The notes under the pieces are model-generated. The model had not been told where the DNA came from, did no database searches, and worked only from the letters and a program-made list of their open reading frames with translations. 64,000 nucleotides of DNA from Streptococcus parasuis. Its GTDB lineage: Bacteria > Bacillota > Bacilli > Lactobacillales > Streptococcaceae. Position numbers and translations under genes: made by a program. This document shows, in pieces, positions 30,586 to 40,895 of the stretch; position 1 is the first letter of the stretch, and each line of letters starts with the position of its first letter. The stretch spans positions 1,798,001 to 1,862,000 of the forward strand of contig NZ_AP024276.1 in assembly GCF_021654455.1 (NCBI RefSeq). Reading direction: 5' to 3'.

Positions 30586-32281
30586 TGAACTTCACCCCCA
30601 ACATTTCCGCATTACTCTTACCTGCTGGCACCATCGGTTGAACATGCTCCCGATTGGAAATATGTATTTCAATCAACATTGGCTTATCTTCTAGGATAAC
30701 TTTCATATCTTCGCTCAGTGTCGCTGGATTGTCAAAACTATAATGACTGATGCCATAAGCTTCTGCCAACAATTGGAAATTTGGTTCATCATCAAAGACG
30801 GATTGACTGCGACGTTTTTCATAGAATGATTCCTGCCATTGCCGAACCATTCCAAGAGAATGGTTATTGATCAATACAACCTTTATCGGTACGCCATAGC
30901 CATTCAAAATAGCCAATTCTTGGTTGGTCATTTGGAATCCTCCATCACCGACAAAGACAATTACTTCCTTATCTGGATTAGCTAATTTGGCACCGATAGC
31001 TGCTGGAATACCAAATCCCATAGTACCCATGCCACCTGATGTTATCAGCTGTCGAGCATGTTTGTAAGGATAAAATTGGGCAGCCCACATTTGATGCTGA
31101 CCAACGTCTGTCACGACAATGGCATCCCCTTGCGTCAACTGACCAATTAATTCAATGGCTGCCTGTGGCTTAATAACCTTTTCATCTTCATCATACCAAA
31201 ATGGCGCCAGACGTTTGTTTTCCAATACTTGTGCCGTCCAATCAGCATAGCCTGTTTCAACTGTTTCTAAAGCAAGCAGAGCTTTCAAGGTTGCCTTAGC
31301 ATCGCCCACTACTGGAATAGCCGTTTTGACAACTTTACCAATTTCAGCAGGATCAATATCAATATGTGCTACCGTTGCATTTGGCGCATAGGTTGTTGGA
31401 TTACCAGTTAGGCGGTCATCGAATCGCGCTCCAATATTGATGATGTAATCAGCCTGATCCATAGCCATATTGGCAGCATATGAACCGTGCATACCACCCA
31501 TGGCTAAAGATAGTTCGTGCTCAATTGGCATAGCCCCCAACCCTAGAAGGGTTGAAACAACTGGAATACGGTAACGTTCTGCAAAGGCAACTAATTCGTT
31601 ATTGGCATCTGCATAGTTGACACCACCACCAGCCAATATAACTGGTTTCTGAGCTTGGCTAAGCTGTTTCAAAATTTTCTTAACCTGCAAACCATTTGGT
31701 TCAACTGTCGGTTGGTAACTTGGTAAATGCAGAGCAGGATCATGGTAAGATTCTACGATCTTCTCTTGAATATCTTTCGGAACATCAATCACAACTGGTC
31801 CAGGACGACCTGTAGTCGCAATATGTAGCGCTTCTGTAATCACTCGAGGAATATCTGCCGTGTCACGGATCTGATAATTATACTTGGTAATCGGCATGGT
31901 CATACCTAATACATCCGCTTCCTGAAAGGCATCTTTACCAATCCCTCTTGTTGCTACTTGTCCACTAAATACCAAAAGTGGCACGCTATCGCCCATGGCA
32001 TCAGCAATCCCTGTAATGGCATTTGTAGCCCCCGGTCCTGAAGTGACAATCGCTACGCCCACCTTTCCTGATGATTTAGCGTAACCTTCTGCTTCGTGAA
32101 CGGCACCTTGCTCATGACGAGCCAAAATATGCTGAATGCCCTCATACTGATGGATAGCATCATACAGTGGCAATACTGCTCCCCCTGGATAACCAAAAAC
32201 AAGGTCCACTCCAAGTTGATGCAAGGTATCTAAGATTAGAAACGATCCCGAACACGGTTGATCCAATTGAATTTCTTGCAC
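30578..32281 (-). CDS. ilvB: Acetolactate synthase large (catalytic) subunit
   Basis: Thiamine-diphosphate enzyme joining pyruvate to pyruvate or 2-oxobutanoate. The 567-residue protein has the catalytic Glu in ARHEQGAVHEAEGYA near 57 and the thiamine motif GDGGFQMTNQELAI to NN near 430-460. The start is GTG 32281 with GGAGGA eight bases upstream. First gene of ilvBNC. A CodY-like box and a TTGACA/TATTAT promoter lie directly upstream. Confidence 0.95.
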   Translation of the reverse strand: MQEIQLDQPCSGSFLILDTLHQLGVDLVFGYPGGAVLPLYDAIHQYEGIQHILARHEQGAVHEAEGYAKSSGKVGVAIVTSGPGATNAITGIADAMGDSVPLLVFSGQVATRGIGKDAFQEADVLGMTMPITKYNYQIRDTADIPRVITEALHIATTGRPGPVVIDVPKDIQEKIVESYHDPALHLPSYQPTVEPNGLQVKKILKQLSQAQKPVILAGGGVNYADANNELVAFAERYRIPVVSTLLGLGAMPIEHELSLAMGGMHGSYAANMAMDQADYIINIGARFDDRLTGNPTTYAPNATVAHIDIDPAEIGKVVKTAIPVVGDAKATLKALLALETVETGYADWTAQVLENKRLAPFWYDEDEKVIKPQAAIELIGQLTQGDAIVVTDVGQHQMWAAQFYPYKHARQLITSGGMGTMGFGIPAAIGAKLANPDKEVIVFVGDGGFQMTNQELAILNGYGVPIKVVLINNHSLGMVRQWQESFYEKRRSQSVFDDEPNFQLLAEAYGISHYSFDNPATLSEDMKVILEDKPMLIEIHISNREHVQPMVPAGKSNAEMLGVKFNA

Positions 32282-32316
32282 AAATATTCCTCCTCCCTAC
32301 AAACGTGGTATCTACT

Positions 32317-32361
32317 ATAATAACACACAGTGTTAGAATGTCAAGGAATATTCTGAAAATT
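32317..32361 (-). promoter_or_regulatory. ilvB promoter with near-perfect CodY box
   Basis: On the minus strand TTGACA (32344-32339) and TATTAT (32322-32317) are 16 bases apart. Abutting the -35, 32347-32361 reads AATATTCTGAAAATT, 14 of 15 matches to the CodY consensus. The spacer also holds AACAC-TGT-GTGTT, a palindrome that could bind another regulator. Confidence 0.65.
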
Positions 32362-32520
32362 CCTACATTTGTTCGACCTTTTTGCCTGAATTCTTAACGA
32401 TTTCCTAATATTTTCTTAAGGAAAACTTAAGTAAAACCCAGTACCAGCTTGCTTTCAGCTTGGTTTTAGAAAACTCCCGTATAGTATAACCATCAAGAAA
32501 AATAAATGAGGTTTATGGAT

Positions 32521-33573
32521 ATGTATTACGTTACGATACCGGCTTATCAGCCAGATGAAAAATTAATCCAATTACTAAAAGGGATGAAAAACAGGCTAAA
32601 TTGTCAAGTGATTGTTGTCGATGATGGGAGTAGCGGTGAATCTGTAGAAATCCTAGAAGCAGCTAAACAATACGCAACAGTCCTTCATCATGAGGTCAAT
32701 AAAGGAAAAGGTCAGGCCTTACGTACTGCCTTCCAATACATTTATGAATTAAATAAACCAGGAGCGGTTGTCACTGCGGACGCTGATGGCCAGCATGCCA
32801 TTAATGATATTGATCGAGTTGCACACGCCGCAATGAATCTCCCAAGCCGATTAATACTAGGTGTTCGCCAATTTACAAATGATATTCCCTTACGCAGTCG
32901 ATTCGGAAACAAGTTGACCCGGGTCTTATTCAAACTCCAAACCGGTGTTACTGTTAGCGATACACAAACTGGTTTACGTGGTTTTCATTCCGGCCTAATT
33001 CCTTTTATGTTAGAAATAGAAGGTGATCGCTATGAATATGAAATGAACATGCTTACGAAAGGGAGTCAGCGTTATCAGATTACAGAAGTTCCTATTCAAA
33101 CAATTTACATTGATGATAATGCTAGCTCACATTTTCGACCAATCAAAGATGGTTTATTAATTTATAAAAACTTATTTAAATTCGCCCTCGCATCCTTTGG
33201 CGGATTTCTAGTTGACTACGGTGTATATGCCTTAGCCTTACTGGTTTTTACAACTTTTCCGACCACCCTACGGTTACTTTTAGCGAATACCATCGCTCGA
33301 ATTTGTAGCGCCATTTGTAACTTTACTTTGAATAAAAAATTGGTTTTTAATAATAAGGACAGTGTTACAAGAACGGGAGCAGGCTATTTCACACTCGCAT
33401 TCATTTTCTTCTTTTGCGACACTACTCTCCTTTACTTATTCAATCAACTGTTAGGTCTAAATCTTTATCTGGTTAAATTAGCAGTTGGACTCCTTCTATT
33501 CCTAGTATCTTGGTTTATTCAAAAGAATATTATTTTTAAAGAAAGGAAATCATTATCACATGAAATTGCTTAA
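32521..33573 (+). CDS. GT2 glycosyltransferase fused to GtrA-like membrane domain
   Basis: Residues 1-210 are a family-2 glycosyltransferase of the polyprenyl-phosphate sugar transferase type: VIVVDDGSSGESVEIL near 35, the DxD region VVTADADGQH near 85 and the DTQTGLRGF motif near 145. Residues 225-345 carry four hydrophobic segments of a GtrA/DPMS-type domain (FALASFGGFLVDYGVYALAL). It probably makes or flips a lipid-linked sugar for surface glycan decoration. ATG 32521 is chosen because GAGG lies nine bases upstream; ATGs at 32506 and 32515 overlap the ribosome site. It overlaps the next gene by 14 bp. Confidence 0.85.
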   Translation: MYYVTIPAYQPDEKLIQLLKGMKNRLNCQVIVVDDGSSGESVEILEAAKQYATVLHHEVNKGKGQALRTAFQYIYELNKPGAVVTADADGQHAINDIDRVAHAAMNLPSRLILGVRQFTNDIPLRSRFGNKLTRVLFKLQTGVTVSDTQTGLRGFHSGLIPFMLEIEGDRYEYEMNMLTKGSQRYQITEVPIQTIYIDDNASSHFRPIKDGLLIYKNLFKFALASFGGFLVDYGVYALALLVFTTFPTTLRLLLANTIARICSAICNFTLNKKLVFNNKDSVTRTGAGYFTLAFIFFFCDTTLLYLFNQLLGLNLYLVKLAVGLLLFLVSWFIQKNIIFKERKSLSHEIA

Positions 33574-34495
33574 AAAGCCCTTTGCCTACGCCACTATCTT
33601 CGGAATGCTTTTAACAGGAGGATTTACTTATTCCATGTTAAAAACCTTCGTGATTTCCGAAGCCATCTCAACTGTCTCTGCAAGCAATACTACTACGAGT
33701 AGTCAAAATACTACCACCGTATCATCATCTACTGCTGCAACAACTGCAACCAATGTATCTACAACTGATACGAGCTACTCAGATGACAATATCCAGATTA
33801 ATCTTGAGACAATCACTACAAATAACACAACCGTTTACGTCGCAGATATTCAAGTTAGTTCTGCTGAATATTTGAAAACAGCTCTTGCTCAAAATACATA
33901 TGGAACCAACATAACGGCTAAAACCTCTGAAACAGCCGTAGCAAACAATGCCATTTTGGCGATAAACGGGGACTATTACGGGGCCAATTCAACAGGTTAC
34001 GTTATCAAAAATGGTATCCTTTACCGCGATACAGTTCGCGACAATGCCTCTTATGGCGACCTCGCAATCTATGCAGACGGCTCATTTGAAATCGTCTACG
34101 AGGACGAGGTTACTGCACAAGAATTAATTGACCAAGGGGTTGTCAACTTACTTGCCTTCGGTCCTGCCTTAGTCGAAAATGGTGAAATTGTCGTCGATAC
34201 TTCTACTGAAGTCGGACGTGCCATGGCTTCAAACCCGCGTACAGCTATCGGGATCATTGACGAAAACCACTATATCATCGTTGTCGCTGATGGACGAACT
34301 ACCGAAAGCGAAGGTTTATCACTTTATCAAATGGCTGAAATTATGAAAGAGTACGGTGCAACTACTGCCTATAACCTTGATGGTGGTGGCTCATCAACTC
34401 TTTACTTCAATGGTCAAGTTATTAACAATCCAACTACAAACGGAAACACTATTTCAGAAAGGGCGGTGAGCGATATTGTCTACATCGGTTACTAA
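33560..34495 (+). CDS. Secreted/anchored phosphodiester glycosidase (NAGPA domain)
   Basis: A 311-residue extracytoplasmic protein: N-terminal membrane segment (about 8-30), a Ser/Thr-rich spacer (about 35-75), then a phosphodiester glycosidase (NAGPA) domain to the end. The motif TAYNLDGGGSSTLYFNG near 270-285 and PRTAIGIIDENHYIIVVADGR near 220 are typical. Family members cleave sugar-phosphodiester bonds and often sit in exopolysaccharide operons. Context with the GT2-GtrA enzyme suggests surface-glycan processing. AAAGGAAAT precedes the ATG. Confidence 0.85.
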   Translation: MKLLKKPFAYATIFGMLLTGGFTYSMLKTFVISEAISTVSASNTTTSSQNTTTVSSSTAATTATNVSTTDTSYSDDNIQINLETITTNNTTVYVADIQVSSAEYLKTALAQNTYGTNITAKTSETAVANNAILAINGDYYGANSTGYVIKNGILYRDTVRDNASYGDLAIYADGSFEIVYEDEVTAQELIDQGVVNLLAFGPALVENGEIVVDTSTEVGRAMASNPRTAIGIIDENHYIIVVADGRTTESEGLSLYQMAEIMKEYGATTAYNLDGGGSSTLYFNGQVINNPTTNGNTISERAVSDIVYIGY

Positions 34496-34886
34496 TTCAA
34501 CAACGAGATTCTCAAGAACATTTATCTCCTACTTAGCTATGACAGCCTTCCTATTCATCTTCAGTCGTATTTACGAGAGCCTTAGTTATGGAGAAGTTTC
34601 AGTCTTTATGCACTATATGTTCTGCGCAACTTTAGTGGGGGGTATTCTGCTATTGAGCCTTCTGCAAGTCAAGCCCAACTTATCACGAATAACTTATAAC
34701 TTGTGGAACTCAAGCATTGCTACCATTACAGCCGGATGTCTCCTACGAGGTATCATAAATCTATCCGGTCGCTCAACCACCTTAGATCAACCTTACTGGT
34801 ATGTTGGCGCTAGTTTCCTGGCACTTTCACTCATTACACTATTCATCAGTGACACAAGAAGAACTCGTCAAAAATCGACAACTTAA
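34476..34886 (+). CDS. Small integral membrane protein, unknown function
   Basis: Starts at TTG 34476, not ATG: GGTGAG lies five bases upstream inside the previous gene, which it overlaps by 20 bp. The 136-residue product has four hydrophobic segments (about 16-35, 42-62, 73-92, 103-122) and a basic tail. It is the last gene of the three-gene glycan operon, before a terminator. No family recognised; a partner of the GT2-GtrA protein is a guess from context. Confidence 0.65.
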   Translation: MSTSVTNSTTRFSRTFISYLAMTAFLFIFSRIYESLSYGEVSVFMHYMFCATLVGGILLLSLLQVKPNLSRITYNLWNSSIATITAGCLLRGIINLSGRSTTLDQPYWYVGASFLALSLITLFISDTRRTRQKSTT

Positions 34887-34903
34887 CTGACACACCGACT
34901 TTT

Positions 34904-34936
34904 AAGACATTTGGTATAAACCATCTGTCTTTTTTG
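34904..34936 (+). terminator. Terminator of the GT2-GtrA operon
   Basis: AAGACATTTGGT pairs with ACCATCTGTCTT around ATAA and runs into TTTTT, 18 bp after the last stop. Confidence 0.75.
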
Positions 34937-34962
34937 TATTTCATTTCGAGTTCATTTTGCAG

Positions 34963-35027
34963 AATATTCAGAAATTTACATTTCTTTATCCATTCTCTTA
35001 TCGATTCCGCTATTTCTGTGATATAAT
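34963..35027 (+). promoter_or_regulatory. ilvD promoter with CodY-like box
   Basis: AATATTCAGAAATTT at 34963-34977 matches the CodY consensus with two mismatches. A TGATATAAT extended -10 at 35019-35027 lies 28 bp before the ATG. The box sits about 45 bp upstream of the -10. Confidence 0.55.
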
Positions 35028-35054
35028 GGGTAAAATAAGATAGGGAGAAGAGAA

Positions 35055-36770
35055 ATGACCGAAAAAGACACACTAAAAAATCTCCGTCACCGTAGTTCTG
35101 TCTACGATTCGATGGTCAAATCACCTAACCGAGCTATGCTTCGTGCAACTGGAATGACTGATGATAGTTTTGAAAAACCTATCATAGGGGTTATTTCAAC
35201 TTGGGCTGAAAATACACCCTGTAATATCCATCTACATGACTTTGGAAAATTAGCTAAAGAAGGTGTGAAAGATGCTGGCGCTTGGCCTGTCCAATATGGA
35301 ACCATTACCGTTGCTGACGGGATCGCTATGGGAACACCCGGCATGCGCTACTCCCTCACGTCACGTGATATCATTGCTGACTCTATTGAAGCTGCAATGG
35401 GCGGACATAACGTAGATGCCTTTGTAGCAATCGGTGGATGCGATAAGAATATGCCTGGCTCTATGATTGCAATTGCCAATATGGATATTCCTGCAATATT
35501 CGCCTATGGTGGAACTATTGCTCCAGGTAAACTAAATGGCAAAGATATTGATCTCGTTTCAGTCTTTGAGGGAATTGGTAAGTGGAACCACGGAGATCTA
35601 ACAGCAGAGGAAGTCCGCGAAATTGAATGCAATGCATGTCCTGGACCTGGTGGTTGTGGCGGTATGTACACTGCCAATACAATGGCAACAGCCATCGAAG
35701 TTTTAGGTATGTCTATCCCAGGATCCTCATCTCATCCAGCAGAATCTCCTGAGAAAAAGGCTGACATCGAAGAAGCTGGTCGTGCTGTTGTTCGTATGTT
35801 AGAACTCGGACTCAAACCATCTGACATTCTGACACGTGAAGCTTTTGAAGATGCGATAACTGTTACGATGGCTCTTGGGGGCTCAACCAACGCTACCCTC
35901 CATCTCCTTGCAATTGCTCATGCCGCAAATGTCGATCTAACTCTTGAAGATTTCAACGATTTCCAAGAACGAGTACCTCATTTGGCAGACTTAAAACCAT
36001 CTGGTAAATATGTCTTCCAAGATTTATATAACGTTGGTGGCGTACCTGCCGTTATGAAATACTTGTTGAAAAACGGTCTCCTTCATGGTGACCGCATCAC
36101 ATGTACTGGTAAAACAGTGGCTGAAAACTTGGAAAACTTTGCCGATTTGACACCCGGTCAAGATGTCATCATGCCGCTTGAAAATCCAAAACGTGCTGAT
36201 GGACCACTGATTATCCTCAAAGGTAACCTAGCTCCTGAAGGTGCTGTCGCTAAAGTATCTGGTGTAAAAGTACGTAATCACACTGGACCTGCGAAAGTAT
36301 TTAATTCCGAAGAAGAAGCAATTGAGGCTGTATTGACCGATGAAATTGTCGACGGAGATGTTGTCGTTGTCCGTTATGTTGGTCCAAAAGGTGGACCTGG
36401 TATGCCTGAAATGCTGTCCCTTTCTTCTATGATTGTCGGAAAAGGCCAAGGTGACAAGGTAGCCCTACTAACAGACGGTCGTTTCTCTGGTGGCACTTAT
36501 GGACTGGTTGTTGGTCATATCGCTCCTGAAGCTCAGGATGGTGGCCCAATCGCCTTCCTCCGCACTGGCGATTTTGTAACAGTTGATCAGGATACCAAAG
36601 AAATCACCATGCATGTTTCTGACCAAGAAATCGAAGAACGCAAGAAAACAACTGTTATCCCACCACTCTACTCTCGTGGTGTTCTCGGTAAATATGCCCA
36701 TACCGTATCCTCTGCCTCTAAAGGAGCTGTTACAGACTTCTGGAGACCTGAACGTACTGGTAAACAATAA
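35055..36770 (+). CDS. ilvD: Dihydroxy-acid dehydratase
   Basis: Third shared step of branched-chain amino acid synthesis. The 571-residue protein carries cluster cysteines in GGCDKNMPG near 125 and [17 protein letters not shown] near 197, and GRFSGGTYG near 475. GGGAGAAGAG precedes ATG 35055. It needs an Fe-S cluster, which the sufCDSUB system in this window would supply. It stands apart from ilvBNC but shares CodY-type control. Confidence 0.95.
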   Translation: MTEKDTLKNLRHRSSVYDSMVKSPNRAMLRATGMTDDSFEKPIIGVISTWAENTPCNIHLHDFGKLAKEGVKDAGAWPVQYGTITVADGIAMGTPGMRYSLTSRDIIADSIEAAMGGHNVDAFVAIGGCDKNMPGSMIAIANMDIPAIFAYGGTIAPGKLNGKDIDLVSVFEGIGKWNHGDLTAEEVREIECNACPGPGGCGGMYTANTMATAIEVLGMSIPGSSSHPAESPEKKADIEEAGRAVVRMLELGLKPSDILTREAFEDAITVTMALGGSTNATLHLLAIAHAANVDLTLEDFNDFQERVPHLADLKPSGKYVFQDLYNVGGVPAVMKYLLKNGLLHGDRITCTGKTVAENLENFADLTPGQDVIMPLENPKRADGPLIILKGNLAPEGAVAKVSGVKVRNHTGPAKVFNSEEEAIEAVLTDEIVDGDVVVVRYVGPKGGPGMPEMLSLSSMIVGKGQGDKVALLTDGRFSGGTYGLVVGHIAPEAQDGGPIAFLRTGDFVTVDQDTKEITMHVSDQEIEERKKTTVIPPLYSRGVLGKYAHTVSSASKGAVTDFWRPERTGKQ

Positions 36771-36825
36771 ATCATATCACAAAGCCTTGTCTAACCGACT
36801 GGGCTTTTATATGGAGGAAATGAAG

Positions 36826-37221
36826 TTGAAATTAAATGTTGAATTATCTCGTTTTCGTGTAAAAGAGGGTAAGACTGCAAAAGTAGACGAATGGATGGCC
36901 TTCCTCAACAATCACATAAAAGACACACTGTTGACACTCGAAAATGAAAAAATGTATGTCGAAACAATTTTCCGTGACATACTAGATGGACGTGAATACC
37001 TCTACTGGTATTCTGTTCAAGCTGAAGGAGGGATCGAAGTCGAAGATTCAGAATCCTACATCGACAAAAAACATTTAGAATACTGGGAAGAATGTATTGA
37101 CCCAAGCTATGGCATGGTCGATCTGGATCCTCAAGTCCTTATGATTCCCAAACCCATTTATGAAACGATGGAAGAATTAGACAGACAATACGATGACACG
37201 TTTAAAAAAGAGCTGCAGTAA
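36826..37221 (+). CDS. DUF6176-like small protein, unknown function
   Basis: About 131 residues beginning MKLNVELSRFRVKEGKTAKVDEWM and rich in acidic residues. TTG 36826 is preferred because GGAGG lies eight bases upstream; ATG 36820 is possible but too close. The ORF extends further back only inside ilvD. The family (DUF6176) is suggested by the ELSRFRVKEGKxxxVDEW opening and the length; no role is known. It follows ilvD by 55 bp, past a weak hairpin. Confidence 0.7.
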   Translation: MKLNVELSRFRVKEGKTAKVDEWMAFLNNHIKDTLLTLENEKMYVETIFRDILDGREYLYWYSVQAEGGIEVEDSESYIDKKHLEYWEECIDPSYGMVDLDPQVLMIPKPIYETMEELDRQYDDTFKKELQ

Positions 37222-37242
37222 AACAAAACTGCAACTCTTTTA
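37206..37242. terminator. Bidirectional terminator between convergent genes
   Basis: AAAGAGCTGCAGT pairs with ACTGCAACTCTTT (one mismatch), with A and T runs on the outer sides. It contains the stop codon of the plus-strand gene and touches that of the minus-strand gene. Confidence 0.75.
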
Positions 37243-37581
37243 TTTAGGGCTTATCCCCAGAGTAATTCGACCTAAGCGACTAATTCTTGTCATTTTCCAA
37301 GCAGGAGACCAAACAATCTCGACCTGAGCATCTTCTATTCCGTCAATAGTCTTCAAAGCTGCTACTAACTCTCCAGGCATCGTATCTGCACATGAGCAAC
37401 CTGCATCAGTAAAGGTCATAACTACTTTACAAAACCCGGTTTCATCTAGATGAATTTCATAGACAAGTCCTAAATTGTATATATCCAACTCAATCTCGGG
37501 GTCGTAAATAGATTCCAATACCTCCACCAATTGATCTGACAAAACAAGGGCTCGCTCATTGATCTGAATATCTTCTCTCAT
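37240..37581 (-). CDS. MIP18/DUF59 family metal-sulfur cluster assembly factor
   Basis: A 113-residue SufT/PaaD-like protein, thought to help load Fe-S clusters. It has the family motif IYDPEIELDIYNLGLVYEI near 25-43 and the cysteine region TFTDAGCSCADTMPGEL near 75, then VEIVWSPAWKMTRIS. ATG 37581 follows GGAGTGTTTGGATAA. Being near ilvD, an Fe-S enzyme, fits the role. Confidence 0.85.
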   Translation of the reverse strand: MREDIQINERALVLSDQLVEVLESIYDPEIELDIYNLGLVYEIHLDETGFCKVVMTFTDAGCSCADTMPGELVAALKTIDGIEDAQVEIVWSPAWKMTRISRLGRITLGISPK

Positions 37582-37671
37582 TTATCCAAACACTCCTAAA
37601 ACATTTATAAAAAGTATTGTATCATAATTATTTGAAATATACTTGTCTTACCAAATGTTTTCAACTAGTTT

Positions 37672-38121
37672 TCAAAGTGCACGAACCTCTGAATTCTCAC
37701 CTTGACCAATAGAAAAGATATACTTATGACCTTGAGTCAAGCTTTGATAGAAGCCATGACCAGCATAAATCTGAAATACTTGCATTGTATCACTAGACTC
37801 ATCTTTATAGATATGTTGATAATAAGGATTATCCGCAAAAACTGTCTTTAGATAGTCGTTCTCCACAGGTCTGGCAGTCCCTTCTACACGCACTACCTGG
37901 ATAAGGTACCCTTCCTCAGAAATAGCCGTCATCGCAACTCTTTGATCCCCCATCAATTGATCATAGAAATGCGTTTCTGGGCTTGTCATAAAGAAAATCC
38001 CTTCTTCGTTTGCTGCAGTGATATGAGCATGACGAGCATGTGGATTTCCATACTCATCCAGAGTTGCAAAAACTCCAACCTTCATATCTTCCAAAATATG
38101 CATAATATCTTTTAGTTCCAT
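37672..38121 (-). CDS. Pyridoxamine 5'-phosphate oxidase family flavoprotein
   Basis: A 149-residue split-barrel FMN-binding-type protein; the substrate is unknown. Start ATG 38121 has AGGGGTGA upstream and gives MELKDIMHILEDMKVGVFATLDEYGNPHARHAHI, the family opening. A longer frame to 38142 covers the ribosome site. Single gene; no terminator was obvious. Confidence 0.8.
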   Translation of the reverse strand: MELKDIMHILEDMKVGVFATLDEYGNPHARHAHITAANEEGIFFMTSPETHFYDQLMGDQRVAMTAISEEGYLIQVVRVEGTARPVENDYLKTVFADNPYYQHIYKDESSDTMQVFQIYAGHGFYQSLTQGHKYIFSIGQGENSEVRAL

Positions 38122-38385
38122 GGTATCACCCCTTGAAAACACCTATTTTCTAAAGTATATCAAAAACAAGCGAAAATGTTAAGTGGGATATTGATAGAAA
38201 TGGTGAAAGTGTTGCATGAACAACTCCCTACTAACAGAACCATTTAAGAAGGTAGCTATCTATGCGTATAAAGCAAAAAGGGAGGGCTGAAGTAGGACGG
38301 TTATTTTTAGCATAGCCTCAAAGGTCAGTATTTTCTAAAAAAGAGATTGCTACATTTTCCAAGAGTTTGAGTAGTCGCCAGAATA

Positions 38386-40833
38386 TTAAATCTTAATTAT
38401 CTCAATAAGTCGTATTTCATTAGGCTTTAACAATATATTAAAATCTAACTGTCCATCATTTACTATTACCTTTGTATAATCTAATCTAGGTGTACTGATT
38501 CGATTAAAATAGTCCAATTCATCCAGTTTAAAATCAGAAACGCTGTAATAATTACGCCACTCATTTTGAATACTGCCGTAATCTTCATTTACAAATTTAG
38601 ATTTTATAATATATGAACCATTAGAAATATCCGAAAATGTAAAATGAAAGTCTTTATTATCGTTATTTTCAAAAAGATAGGGTAAATTGTCTAGAGTAAT
38701 TTGATCTTCATCCATCAAATAGTAACTAGCACTTAAATCTTTTAAATTGTGACACAATAATCGATATTCATTAGTTCTATTGCGAGTAATCATACAATCA
38801 TTATTGTGATATATAATATCGCTGAATAATTGATTCAAAAACTCTAAAGCAAAATATGATGGTTTCCGTATACCAGTCTTAGAAAAAACTCCACTAGAAC
38901 CGAATAGTAAGGAGGAAGAATCCGTAAATTCGTTATATAAGTCTGTTCCAACATAGTAACCAAATAAATCAGCTCGGTTACTTGCTTCAAACGCTGATTG
39001 AACTAAAAAGGCTCCCTTTAATACATGATCATTTATCGGGTTTCTAGCAGATAATGTCAAACCATATTCAGATACATAGATTGGTACTTTTAGAAATTTA
39101 ACTTCCGCAATCGCACGATGTACATCATTTAAAAAATTATTTATAAAATGCTGATTAGAGATACGTCTCTCATAATAGGTATTCTGATCCTGCTCAATCT
39201 GGTATGGATAAGTTGTAAAACTTAAAAAACTTGGCTGCGATTGTTCATCTCTCCATTTCAACAACAGTTCTCGCAACCCATTTTTTCCGTAGTGTTGAAC
39301 AGGAAAACCTCCTCCACCAACTTTGGCTTCCGGCAATATTGACTTAATAGCACAGCTTATGGTAGCAAATTCCTGAAAATAGTCTTCCAACTTATCCGAA
39401 TGAAAGTCTCTTACGTACTCCCCATTTTCAACTTTTACATTTAATTTTCGCCAATATTCAAAACACCATTTTTCAACCTCATCATATCCATATCTTTTCA
39501 CATAGTGTTTTATAAAGGCCTCAAAAAATTGTGACATTTCTTTCAATGAAGCAAATTGGTTTTCTCTCTCTTCCTCTAAGAGCGAAAGGTTAGCTGTTTT
39601 CATAAGTCGATGTGGTTTAAAACCAAGTTCAATAAAAGGGATTAGATCATTTTTTACTAAAAAATCAATCGCATTATCCAACCTACTAAAATTTATCCCC
39701 TCTTCAACCGAGTGAATATTAATATGTAGTCTCGGGGAATAAATATCCCAAAACCTAATATATTTAACTCCTAATTCTCTCTTCATGATGAGAATTTGCT
39801 CTTGAATATCTGCTCTGGTTAAGTCAAATGCTCCTCCAATATTCATCAAATCTGTAAAAGAATGTGACCATTTCCCATGAGGTAAAGCATCTGGATGAAT
39901 AACAACATTACTGCTAGTTGCTTCAGCTTCATCAAGCTTATCATCAATATCTAGTAAAAAGTTACCTACTTTTTTAATTAATTCTGATTGATTAGAATCT
40001 TCTTTTCGATTGTTTACTACATCACTTCTCTTTTCCTTACGAAATTTTGATGGAGTAGTATTATGTATTTCTTTAAACACCTTATTAAAAGCAGCTACAC
40101 TTGCAAAACCATTATCTAAGGCAATCTTTAATATCGAACTATCACTATGTAATAAATCCACGAGAGCATGTGACAAACGGACATTATTCAAAATTTCAAC
40201 AAAACCAACCTGACATTCCTGCTTAATATACTTAGAAAGATAAGTTGTCGAAAGAAAAAAATGATCTGCCAAATCCTGAAGCGTAATAGTTTGACGATAA
40301 TTTGAACGAATATACTGAAATATTTCTTGCATTCTATCCGTTTCAGAATCATTCTTGACACGATATCGAACATCATCTGCTGTTAATAGAAAATTTTTTA
40401 TTAAGGAATCCAAAAGTTGGTAGTAGAGACTCGTTCTACTTAAACTTTCATGCATACCGTCAATAATGATGTAATTAAGAATTTTATTCAATATTTGTCT
40501 AACTTCATCATAACGTTTACTGTCTTCAACTGTAGAATTGCACCAAAAAAGAATTGTATCATTATTGATAAACTGCTTCATTTTACTATAAGAAATCAAG
40601 ATTCTCACGACAAGACCTCTATCAGAAAGAGAATATGCATGCTGTCGATTATAATTAATGATAATAAAATCTTTAGCTGATAATTTATAGTGCTCCTCTC
40701 CAACTGATACTTCTGCAACTCCCTGAAGTACATATAGTAATTCAAAGTTTTCATGCTGATGAAGCTTATCTTCTGAGTTTTGACTAAATTCAATAGTCAA
40801 CAATTCTTCACTTGCTAAGTAGTCTCTTTCCAT
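38386..40833 (-). CDS. AraC-family regulator fused to a GH39 glycoside hydrolase domain
   Basis: An 815-residue two-part protein starting at ATG 40833 (AAAGGAC upstream; the longer frame has no site). Residues about 10-85 form a cupin-type sensor, 180-275 an AraC pair of helix-turn-helix motifs (ITLQDLADHFFLSTTYLSKYIK and SILKIALDNGFASVAAFNKVFKE). From about 300 to the end is a GH39 beta-xylosidase-like barrel with RFWDIYSPRLHINI and YVSEYGLTLSARNP. The second domain more likely senses sugar than secretes as an enzyme, as no signal peptide exists. It follows the dehydrogenase operon and is its likely regulator. Confidence 0.88.
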   Translation of the reverse strand: MERDYLASEELLTIEFSQNSEDKLHQHENFELLYVLQGVAEVSVGEEHYKLSAKDFIIINYNRQHAYSLSDRGLVVRILISYSKMKQFINNDTILFWCNSTVEDSKRYDEVRQILNKILNYIIIDGMHESLSRTSLYYQLLDSLIKNFLLTADDVRYRVKNDSETDRMQEIFQYIRSNYRQTITLQDLADHFFLSTTYLSKYIKQECQVGFVEILNNVRLSHALVDLLHSDSSILKIALDNGFASVAAFNKVFKEIHNTTPSKFRKEKRSDVVNNRKEDSNQSELIKKVGNFLLDIDDKLDEAEATSSNVVIHPDALPHGKWSHSFTDLMNIGGAFDLTRADIQEQILIMKRELGVKYIRFWDIYSPRLHINIHSVEEGINFSRLDNAIDFLVKNDLIPFIELGFKPHRLMKTANLSLLEEERENQFASLKEMSQFFEAFIKHYVKRYGYDEVEKWCFEYWRKLNVKVENGEYVRDFHSDKLEDYFQEFATISCAIKSILPEAKVGGGGFPVQHYGKNGLRELLLKWRDEQSQPSFLSFTTYPYQIEQDQNTYYERRISNQHFINNFLNDVHRAIAEVKFLKVPIYVSEYGLTLSARNPINDHVLKGAFLVQSAFEASNRADLFGYYVGTDLYNEFTDSSSLLFGSSGVFSKTGIRKPSYFALEFLNQLFSDIIYHNNDCMITRNRTNEYRLLCHNLKDLSASYYLMDEDQITLDNLPYLFENNDNKDFHFTFSDISNGSYIIKSKFVNEDYGSIQNEWRNYYSVSDFKLDELDYFNRISTPRLDYTKVIVNDGQLDFNILLKPNEIRLIEIIKI

Positions 40834-40895
40834 TAGTAAATGTCCTTTTTCATCGCTTTCTCTTATTGTATCACACCTACTTTTCACAAAGCAAA

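Noticed and set aside
36583..36825. N-terminal extension of the gene at 36826
   Set aside because: That part overlaps ilvD in another frame and the good ribosome site lies at 36813-36817.
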